This document shows, one piece after another, positions 5,466-10,026 of a stretch of 10,026 bases of DNA; the stretch's first letter is position 1; the number at the start of each line of letters is the position of its first letter. Where the stretch lies: positions 1 through 10,026 of the forward strand of contig JBHHYS010000089.1 of the NCBI GenBank assembly GCA_046757645.1. Direction: 5' to 3'. This stretch comes from JBHHYS01 sp046757645 (GTDB lineage: Bacteria; Acidobacteriota; Terriglobia; Acidiferrales; 2-02-FULL-67-57). Made by a program: the position numbers and the translations under genes. Below the pieces are notes generated by a model. It had not been told where the DNA came from. It did no database searches and saw only the letters and a list, made by a program, of their open reading frames with translations.

Positions 5466-6044
5466 ATGAACGATCCCTTTTCGCTCGACCAGTACCGGGC
5501 GCGCCGCAAGGTGTGGACGCTCTTCACCCCCAAGTTTCACATCTATGGCCCGGTTGGCCAACTGGTGGCCTACGTGGAACAGAAGGCCTTCAAGCTGAAG
5601 GAAGACATCACCGTCTTTGCCGACGAGCAAAAGCGCCAGCCGCTGCTCAACATCCAGGCCCGGCAGATTCTGGACTTCAGCGCCGCCTACGACGTGGTGG
5701 ACGTCACCCGCGGGGAAAAGGTCGGCGCTCTGCGGCGTCGCGGCTGGAAATCCATCCTGAAGGACGAATGGATTGTGCTCAACGCCGTTGAGCAGGAAAT
5801 CGGCCGCATCCAGGAGGACTCGGCCCTACTGGCCACCCTGCGCCGCTTTCTGACCAACTTGATTCCCCAGCACTACCACGTGCGGATTGACGGCCAGGAG
5901 ATTGGCACCATCAGCCAGCGCTTCAATCCCTTCGTGCTCCACTACGACGTCGACCTGCGCGCCGACACCGGGCGGCGGCTCGACCGCCGCTTGGCACTGG
6001 CCGCGGTGGTGCTGCTGCAGGCCATCGAAGGCCGCCAGGACTAG
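5466..6044 (+). CDS. LURP-one-related / tubby-like fold protein
   Basis: A 192-residue protein with no signal peptide or membrane helix. It has the repeated short beta-strand pattern of the LURP-one/tubby C-terminal superfamily: FHIYGPVGQLVAYVEQKAFK, DITVFADEQKRQPLLNIQAR, YDVVDVTRGEKVGALRRR, WIVLNAVEQEIGRIQED and YHVRIDGQEIGTISQRFNP, ending in a hydrophobic helix LALAAVVLLQAIE. Such strands form a beta-barrel around a central helix; relatives include plant LURP1 proteins and phospholipid scramblases. The bacterial function is unknown; membrane or lipid association is a guess. The ATG at 5466 follows a weak GAGG. It appears monocistronic, with its own promoter upstream and another promoter beginning 12 nt after its stop. 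Confidence 0.75.
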   Translation: MNDPFSLDQYRARRKVWTLFTPKFHIYGPVGQLVAYVEQKAFKLKEDITVFADEQKRQPLLNIQARQILDFSAAYDVVDVTRGEKVGALRRRGWKSILKDEWIVLNAVEQEIGRIQEDSALLATLRRFLTNLIPQHYHVRIDGQEIGTISQRFNPFVLHYDVDLRADTGRRLDRRLALAAVVLLQAIEGRQD

Positions 6045-6055
6045 CCCCGCGCGCA

Positions 6056-6084
6056 TTGACTCATCCGCTGCCGATCCCTAACAT
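6056..6084 (+). promoter_or_regulatory. Likely sigma70 promoter of the DUF6338 module
   Basis: TTGACT (6056-6061, 5 of 6 consensus), a 17-nt spacer, and TAACAT (6079-6084, 4 of 6). The predicted start is near 6091, giving a leader of about 75 nt that contains the perfect palindrome at 6114-6127. Confidence 0.5.
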
Positions 6085-6113
6085 GCCCGCCGGGACATAA
6101 ACTCTCTTTGGCG

Positions 6114-6127
6114 CGACTGGCCAGTCG
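6114..6127. promoter_or_regulatory. Perfect 14-bp palindrome, possible operator
   Basis: CGACTGGCCAGTCG is perfectly self-complementary. It lies between the predicted promoter and the ribosome site (AGGAGG, 6154-6159) of the membrane-protein gene. The position would suit a repressor site or a short leader hairpin, though with no loop a hairpin would have to open the centre. The regulator is not in the window. Confidence 0.4.
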
Positions 6128-6165
6128 TTCGGCCATTAGCGAACTGCCCTAGCAGGAGGATTTGT

Positions 6166-6771
6166 ATGCCGGAGACACTTTCACAAGTCGTTGTTGTGAT
6201 TTTGTTTATCATCCCAGGTTTTGTCTTTACTCGGGTTCTTGGCTTCTCGATTCCCCTCCGAGGCCGAGAAACAGCACCCCTAGTGTTAGACAGCTTGGCC
6301 GTGAGTTGCATCAACTATGCTTTACTTTCTCCAGTGGTTTGGGTGACGATGCGCGAGAATTTCTCTGCGCAACATCCAGTCTGGTTCGCAGGATTGTGGT
6401 TCGTGATTCTTTTCTTCTCCCCAACGATTCTGGCTTTTCTTGCAATCAGGTTTGTTGACAGTCCACGAGCCCAATGGCTTCGCCGAGCACTCAGGCTTAC
6501 GCATCCTATTCCAAAAGCTTGGGACTATTTTTTTCGACAAGGAAAACAGTGCTGGGTTTTGGCCACCTTAAAAGACGATCGGATAGTAGCAGGTCTTTAC
6601 AGCACTGATTCCTTTGCTTCTTCGTATCCCGAAGAAGAGGATCTATATCTAGAAAAGCTTTGTACTCTCTCCCCAGAAGGGCGTATCACAGGTTTGGTTG
6701 AAGGCTCGGAAGGTGTTATACTTACAATGGCGGATGTAGAGTTGCTAGAATTGTATAGTGTGGAAAGGTGA
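6166..6771 (+). CDS. DUF6338-family membrane protein
   Basis: A 201-residue protein with ribosome site AGGAGG 6 nt before the ATG. Three hydrophobic segments occupy the first half: residues about 5-25 (QVVVVILFIIPGFVFTRVLG), about 38-60, and about 71-95 (WFAGLWFVILFFSPTILAFL). The soluble second half carries HPIPKAWDYFF from residue 113, WVLATLKDDRIVAGLYSTD and SFASSYPEEEDLYLEKL, which I recognise as the DUF6338 pattern. The biochemical function is unknown. The base composition is clearly unlike the neighbours: sampled lines give about 38-40% GC against about 75% in a line of the preceding gene. This points to horizontal acquisition. The stop overlaps the next start by 4 nt, so the two are translationally coupled. 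Confidence 0.78.
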   Translation: MPETLSQVVVVILFIIPGFVFTRVLGFSIPLRGRETAPLVLDSLAVSCINYALLSPVVWVTMRENFSAQHPVWFAGLWFVILFFSPTILAFLAIRFVDSPRAQWLRRALRLTHPIPKAWDYFFRQGKQCWVLATLKDDRIVAGLYSTDSFASSYPEEEDLYLEKLCTLSPEGRITGLVEGSEGVILTMADVELLELYSVER

Positions 6772-6950
6772 GTGACATGGGAGAAGAAAATAAAGTTGAG
6801 AAGAGGAATTATGAGCCGACCGAGTACATTAAAAAGGGCTATCAACCAACGGGTGAAAAGCCCTCACAGCTCAGACCTCCGAATGTGGGTTCGTCTGCAA
6901 TAAAGCCAAACACATCGCAATCGCAACCGAGCGAGAGCCCAAAGAAATAG
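6768..6950 (+). CDS. Small Pro/Ser/Lys-rich protein coupled to the DUF6338 gene
   Basis: A 60-residue hydrophilic protein beginning at GTG 6768, whose last bases overlap the upstream TGA (GTGA overlap); ATG 6777 is an alternative start. The sequence is charged at the N-terminus (EENKVEKRNYEP), has a YIKKGYQPTGEKPSQLRPP core and a Ser/Pro/Gln tail ending in PKK, and is likely disordered. There is no membrane helix. It shares the lower GC content of its partner. I recall short GYQPT-containing ORFs next to DUF6338 genes elsewhere, but cannot verify this here. The role is unknown; a partner or adaptor of the membrane protein is a reasonable guess. Confidence 0.7.
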   Translation: MSDMGEENKVEKRNYEPTEYIKKGYQPTGEKPSQLRPPNVGSSAIKPNTSQSQPSESPKK

Positions 6951-6990
6951 TCTTCAAGGGGTTGTTGGAGCCTCTCTTCCTCCGTAGGAA

Positions 6991-7017
6991 TCCCCGACGT
7001 TTCTGCACAATCGGGGA
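6991..7017. terminator. Stem-loop between convergent genes
   Basis: TCCCCGA (6991-6997) pairs with TCGGGGA (7011-7017) around a 13-nt loop. It lies between the small protein gene (plus) and the membrane protein gene (minus), which converge here, so it could act in both directions. There is no T-run, so the call is tentative. Confidence 0.4.
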
Positions 7018-7062
7018 AACCTCTAACCTCTCGGCGCGCCGGCAGTGGGTGCAAGCTCCGGC

Positions 7063-7491
7063 CTACTCCCGGTAGAGCCAGCCCGCCACCAGCGCCGCCA
7101 GCAGGGCGCCCACCCAGAGGTCAAGCGTCCACCCCAGAGGCAGAGTGCGGGCGAGGGGCGACCAGGCGGTGGTGGCGAAGTTGGTGGGGAAGCCGGCGGC
7201 GAAGCCGACCAGGATTCCAATCGTCAGTGCGGTTCGGGGGCCGGCCCCGCGGGTGGCGCGTACTGAGGCGTAGAGCCAAGCGATAGCGTAGCTGAGCACG
7301 AAGAGGCTGAGGAGCCAGATGACGATGAAGTAGGGGTAGCGCGGCTCCTTCAGCAACAGGCCGGCTTCCTGGGCGGCCTGATAACGTTCCTCGCCCAGCA
7401 GGGCGATGTTGACCACCCCGGACCAAATTGCCCACACCGCAAACCCAACCCCAGCCCCGAGCCAGACTCGAGCTCGATTGATCGTTGCCAC
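7063..7491 (-). CDS. Four-helix integral membrane protein of unknown function
   Basis: A 142-residue protein starting at GTG 7491-7489, chosen because a full anti-Shine-Dalgarno match AGGAGGTG lies 4 nt upstream. Four hydrophobic segments are seen: WLGAGVGFAVWAIWSGVVNI, YFIVIWLLSLFVLSYAIAWL, ALTIGILVGFAAGFPTNFA and LDLWVGALLAALVAGWLY. Between the first two is a soluble loop with RYQAAQEAGLLLKEPRYPY. The WSGVVN and KEPRYPYF patterns look conserved-family-like, but I cannot give a family name. A fair promoter precedes it on the minus strand. GC content is back to the window's high level. Confidence 0.8.
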   Translation of the reverse strand: MATINRARVWLGAGVGFAVWAIWSGVVNIALLGEERYQAAQEAGLLLKEPRYPYFIVIWLLSLFVLSYAIAWLYASVRATRGAGPRTALTIGILVGFAAGFPTNFATTAWSPLARTLPLGWTLDLWVGALLAALVAGWLYRE

Positions 7492-7536
7492 ACTGCACCT
7501 CCTGAAAAGCGAATTACTGGGGAAGAAACTGGGCTG

Positions 7537-7566
7537 ACTCTAGCCGCAGCCAGAGGGAAGAGTCAA
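7537..7566 (-). promoter_or_regulatory. Likely promoter of the four-helix membrane protein gene
   Basis: On the minus strand, TTGACT (7566-7561, 5 of 6 consensus), an 18-nt spacer, and TAGAGT (7542-7537, 4 of 6). The predicted leader is about 39 nt and contains the AGGAGGTG ribosome site. Confidence 0.5.
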
Positions 7567-7651
7567 GCCAGCGGGCGAGGCTCGCAGCGTCCTCATTTGA
7601 GAAGGGGGGCTAAACACGCCGCGGGATTTGCCCTGGCCTCCCCCCGGCAGG

Positions 7652-7724
7652 TGCCCTTCGACCCTTCGACTTCGTTCCCCTCGGCGTTGCCCCTCGACCG
7701 TGCGCGGGACAAGCTCGGGGCGAG
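7652..7724 (+). repeat. Copy of the CCCTTCGACTTCG...AAGCTCGGGGC repeat family, intergenic
   Basis: This segment contains CCCTTCGACCCTTCGACTTC, then CCCCTCGAC and GACAAGCTCGGGGCGAGCC, matching the blocks inserted in frame in the sugar dehydrogenase gene. It is longer and more diverged here. Outside this repeat and the hairpin at 7820-7843 I see no gene or recognisable site in the gene-free stretch 7567-7855. Confidence 0.55.
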
Positions 7725-7819
7725 CCACCGGCGAGGCTAACCCGATTCCAACTCGAAAAGAACCTGCTGCGAGGAGCCTTGTCTGGGGATTATGGTTATT
7801 CACTGCACCAGCGCAGCGG

Positions 7820-7843
7820 CCTGCCTTGCCGACGGCAGGCAGG
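7820..7843. repeat. Palindrome downstream of the GNAT gene
   Basis: CCTGCC with its partner GGCAGG, and an outer CCTG/CAGG register, form an imperfect palindrome centred near 7831. It lies 12 nt past the stop of the minus-strand GNAT gene, so it could help end that transcript. No T-run is seen. Confidence 0.45.
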
Positions 7844-7855
7844 GTTGGAACGGGA

Positions 7856-8308
7856 CTAACGGTTGAGGCGCACGAAGATGTTCCAAGACAGCGGGCGGAA
7901 GCCCACCCGGCCGTAAAACGCCCGGGCGCCTTTGCTGCGGGTGCCCAGCGCATAGAGGCAGGGGATGCCCTGGCGGTTCATCGTCCAGGCCAACTCGCGC
8001 AGCAGCCGCGTGCCCAGGCCCCGTCGGCGGTAGTGGGGGTGAACCACCAGGTTTTGCACCAGCCCGCAGATGACGCCGTCGGAAATGCTGCTGGCAAAGC
8101 CGACCAACTCCTGCTCGTCATTCCACGCCGTCAGCACCTGGTGGGAGTGCCGCAGCAGTTTCCGAATCTGCGCCGGGGACGTGCGGGCGACATCTTCGGT
8201 CCAACCGGCTGCCCGGAAGAGCGCCTTCACCTGCGCCGGGGAGACACGCTTCGAGTTTTGGACTCGCAGGGTAAAAGGACCGAGAGTCCGCCGGGGTCCG
8301 GGCTTCAT
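7856..8308 (-). CDS. GNAT-family N-acetyltransferase
   Basis: A 150-residue protein with the acetyl-CoA-binding motif A clearly visible: LVQNLVVHPHYRRRGLGTRL (core RRRGLG, the R/Q-x-x-G-x-G/A signature). It is preceded by strand ELVGFASSISDGV and followed by GIPCLYALGTRSKGARAFYG and RVGFRPLSWNIFVRLNR, the usual C-terminal GNAT strands with the F-Y-x-x-x-G-F element. These enzymes acetylate amino groups of small molecules, peptides or proteins; the substrate cannot be inferred. The start is ATG 8308-8306 with GGAG about 9 nt upstream. It is divergent from the methyltransferase gene, with an 80-nt shared gap. The 3' end is followed by a palindrome. Confidence 0.88.
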   Translation of the reverse strand: MKPGPRRTLGPFTLRVQNSKRVSPAQVKALFRAAGWTEDVARTSPAQIRKLLRHSHQVLTAWNDEQELVGFASSISDGVICGLVQNLVVHPHYRRRGLGTRLLRELAWTMNRQGIPCLYALGTRSKGARAFYGRVGFRPLSWNIFVRLNR

Positions 8309-8388
8309 TCGCTCGCTCCGTTGCCTCCTAGGGCGCTGATTCTCTCACAGACAGCCCCGCGCACAAATACCGGAAATCGCCGGCGGGG

Positions 8389-9063
8389 ATGGATAGAATA
8401 GTCGGCATGATTGACGCCCGCGGCAGCCGGGCCAGCATCATGCGGGCCTATAATCTCTTCAGCTTCCTCTACGGGCGCACAATCGCGCGGCTGGAACGGG
8501 AAGCCGTGACGCGCGGGTTGGCGCGGGCCCAGGTGCGCCCGGGTGAGCGGGTGCTGGAGGTGGGAGTGGGACCGGCGGCGGTGTTGATGCGCTTGCGCGA
8601 ATCCTTGGGCGCCCAGGGAGAGCTCATCGGGGTGGACGTGGCGCCGCGCATGCTGGCGGCCACCCGGCGCCGCCTGCCCGATGCCCGCTTGGTGCAGGCC
8701 GACGCCCGAGCGCTGCCCGTCCCGGCGGACTACTTCGATTTGCTGTGGGCGAGCTATTTGCTCGACCTGATCCCTACGGACGAGTTGACGCCGCTGCTGA
8801 GGGAGTTTCGCCGGGTGCTCAAGCCAGGCGGGCGGGTGCTGCTGGTGAACTTCAGCAAAGAGGCCGCCCCGACCGCGGGGGCGGGCTTGACCTGGTGGGA
8901 GCGCGCCTACCGGCTGGCGCCGGCCTGGCTGGTGCCCTACCTCTTCGGCAGTTGCCGCCCCGTGCAGGCCGCGCCCTTCGTGCGGGCCGCCGGCTTCACT
9001 GCCATCGAGCGCACCTTCCTCCCCGGCGGGCTCGACTCGGAAGTCGTCACCGCGCGAAAGTGA
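8389..9063 (+). CDS. Class I SAM-dependent methyltransferase (UbiE/Methyltransf_11-like)
   Basis: A protein of up to 224 residues. SAM-binding motif I is VLEVGVGPAAVLMRL (codons from 8551), followed by motif II-like LIGVDVAPRMLAATRRRLPD, the acidic ADARALPVPADYFDLLWASY segment, and the post-motif LLREFRRVLKPGGRVLLVNF typical of UbiE-type enzymes. The C-terminal AAPFVRAAGFTAIERTFLPG also fits. It could methylate a quinone, lipid or small molecule; nothing nearby decides. Start choice is uncertain: ATG 8389, 8407 and 8440 are all in frame and none has a strong ribosome site. RAYNLFSFLYG soon after 8440 resembles the usual N-terminus, so the real protein may be shorter. Confidence 0.87.
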   Translation: MDRIVGMIDARGSRASIMRAYNLFSFLYGRTIARLEREAVTRGLARAQVRPGERVLEVGVGPAAVLMRLRESLGAQGELIGVDVAPRMLAATRRRLPDARLVQADARALPVPADYFDLLWASYLLDLIPTDELTPLLREFRRVLKPGGRVLLVNFSKEAAPTAGAGLTWWERAYRLAPAWLVPYLFGSCRPVQAAPFVRAAGFTAIERTFLPGGLDSEVVTARK

Positions 9064-9127
9064 GCACCCCCATTCACATAGTTACACACGGCGATGGGCT
9101 GGTCGCTGCTTCGGAACCCTGTAGGCG

Positions 9128-9155
9128 AGTCACGGGTCACGAGCCACGAGTCACG
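9128..9155 (+). repeat. Four tandem 7-nt units (AGTCACG type)
   Basis: AGTCACG, GGTCACG, AGCCACG and AGTCACG occur back to back, 28 nt in all. They lie in the gap between the methyltransferase and the lyase gene. They could be a simple variable repeat or iterated protein-binding sites; nothing here decides. Confidence 0.6.
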
Positions 9156-9164
9156 CTTGCTTCA

Positions 9165-9190
9165 CCACAGAGATCCAGAGAACACAGAGG
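9165..9190 (+). repeat. Dispersed repeat of the CACAGAGA...ACACAGAGG type
   Basis: The stretch has CCACAGAGATCCAGAGAAC then ACAGAGG, an internally repetitive CACAGAG pattern that I recall as a widespread intergenic repeat in environmental genomes. The remaining bases of 9064-9226 show no gene or clear promoter. Confidence 0.4.
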
Positions 9191-9226
9191 ATGCGCTGAG
9201 GAAACGACGCGCGGAGAGGACTAGCG

Positions 9227-10026
9227 ATGGCGATGCGGACGATTATTGAGCCGTTCAAAATCAAGAGCGTGGAGCCGATTCGCTGGACGACCCGCGCGCA
9301 GCGGGAGGTGCTGCTCCGCCAGGCGCACTACAACCTGTTTCTGCTCCCGGCGGAGGCCATCCTGATTGACCTGCTCACCGACTCCGGCACCGGAGCCATG
9401 TCCACACGGCAGTGGGCGGCGATGATGGAGGGCGACGAGAGCTACGCCGGCAGCCGGAGCTTCGAGCGCTTTCGCGGCGCCGTGCAGGAGGTCTTCGGCT
9501 ACCAGCACGTCATCCCCACCCACCAGGGGCGGGCCGCCGAGCGCATCCTCTTCAGCGTGATGTGCAAGCCGGGCGACGTGGTCCCCAACAACACTCACTT
9601 CGACACCACCCGCGCCAACGTCGAGTTCACCGGCGCCGCGGCGCTGGACCTGCCCATCCCCGAAGGCACCGAGCCCGCCACCCCCCACCCCTTCAAGGGC
9701 AACATGGACGTGGGGGCCCTCGAGCAGCTCATCGCGCGGGTGGGCCGGGAGCGCATCCCCCTGGTGATGCTCACCATCACCAACAACTCCGGGGGCGGCC
9801 AGCCGGTCTCGATGGAGAACGCGCGCCGGGTGCGCGCCCTCTGCGGGAAGCACGGGATTCCGCTCTACTTCGACGCCTGCCGCTTCGCCGAGAACGCCTA
9901 CTTCATCAAGGTGCGCGAGAAGGGCTACGCCGACAAGACCCCCAAGGCAATCGCGCAGGAGATGTTCCGCCTGGGCGACGGCTGCACCATGTCCGCCAAA
10001 AAAGACGGCCTGGCCAACATCGGCGG
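9227..10026 (+). CDS. Tryptophanase / tyrosine phenol-lyase family beta-eliminating lyase, 3' end outside window
   Basis: The frame is open from ATG 9227 to the window edge, giving 266 residues. ATG 9233 is an alternative start, and an AGAGGA lies about 8-10 nt upstream of 9227. The sequence follows fold-type I PLP lyases that split tryptophan to indole or tyrosine to phenol, with pyruvate and ammonia: YNLFLLPAEAILIDLLTDSG, GDESYAGSRSFERF, IPTHQGRAAERILFSVM, GGGQPVSMEN, LYFDACRFAENAYFIK and CTMSAKKDGLANIGG. The PLP lysine by family alignment is the second Lys of AKKD (K259), and D and R of FDACR match the cofactor-binding residues. FDTTR replaces the TTTR-type block, and TNNSGGGQP differs from the classical TVNLAGGQP, so it belongs to a diverged branch. 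Tryptophan or tyrosine preference cannot be decided from this half. Confidence 0.88.
   Translation, partial: MAMRTIIEPFKIKSVEPIRWTTRAQREVLLRQAHYNLFLLPAEAILIDLLTDSGTGAMSTRQWAAMMEGDESYAGSRSFERFRGAVQEVFGYQHVIPTHQGRAAERILFSVMCKPGDVVPNNTHFDTTRANVEFTGAAALDLPIPEGTEPATPHPFKGNMDVGALEQLIARVGRERIPLVMLTITNNSGGGQPVSMENARRVRALCGKHGIPLYFDACRFAENAYFIKVREKGYADKTPKAIAQEMFRLGDGCTMSAKKDGLANIG

Noticed and set aside
7628..8401. 257-codon plus-strand open frame
   Set aside because: It starts inside a repeat and lies opposite the GNAT gene, which carries the acetyl-CoA motif.
9128..9155. CRISPR-like repeats
   Set aside because: Units are only 7 nt, contiguous and without spacers; no cas genes are present.
9221..9853. 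210-codon minus-strand open frame
   Set aside because: Antisense shadow of the PLP lyase, which matches its family over the whole visible length.

Overview
The window is GC-rich (about 65-75% in hand-counted coding lines) and reads as a chromosomal segment of an environmental bacterium. An Acidobacteriota-like soil or sediment lineage is my best guess. It rests on gene types (a PQQ sugar dehydrogenase lipoprotein, a secreted M42-type peptidase, a tryptophanase/tyrosine phenol-lyase) and on dispersed palindromes. No rRNA or other marker confirms it.

Layout: (1) 1-793, minus strand: 5' part of a PQQ-dependent sugar (sorbosone-type) dehydrogenase lipoprotein, cut by the window edge, with two in-frame insertions of a palindromic repeat. 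(2) 936-1384: a 5' half of tRNA-Ser interrupted by a hairpin doublet, then a single-domain GIY-YIG nuclease gene, then a complete tRNA-Ser(UGA). The tRNA half, nuclease and intact tRNA look like the footprint of a small element inserted in a tRNA gene. (3) 1432-2331: an NAD(P)-binding epimerase-like SDR. (4) 2601-5285: a probable two-gene operon, an exported protein with two M42-like domains of which only the second keeps the catalytic residues, then a DinB-like protein. (5) 5466-6044: a LURP-one/tubby-like protein with its own promoter. (6) 6166-6950: a markedly AT-richer pair, a DUF6338-type three-helix membrane protein and a 60-residue Pro/Ser/Lys-rich protein overlapping it by 4 nt, behind a good promoter and a perfect 14-bp palindrome. 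This is the clearest transferred module. (7) 7063-7491, minus: a four-helix membrane protein. (8) 7567-7855: a gene-free stretch holding dispersed repeats. (9) 7856-8308, minus, and 8389-9063, plus: a GNAT acetyltransferase divergent from a UbiE-like methyltransferase. (10) 9064-9226: short repeats. (11) 9227-10026: 5' part of a PLP-dependent beta-eliminating lyase, cut by the window edge.

Most genes are unrelated housekeeping or accessory functions with separate promoters. The parts that deserve attention are the tRNA-Ser/GIY-YIG arrangement, the in-frame repeat insertions, the half-dead tandem peptidase and the low-GC DUF6338 pair. All family assignments come from reading motifs by eye.
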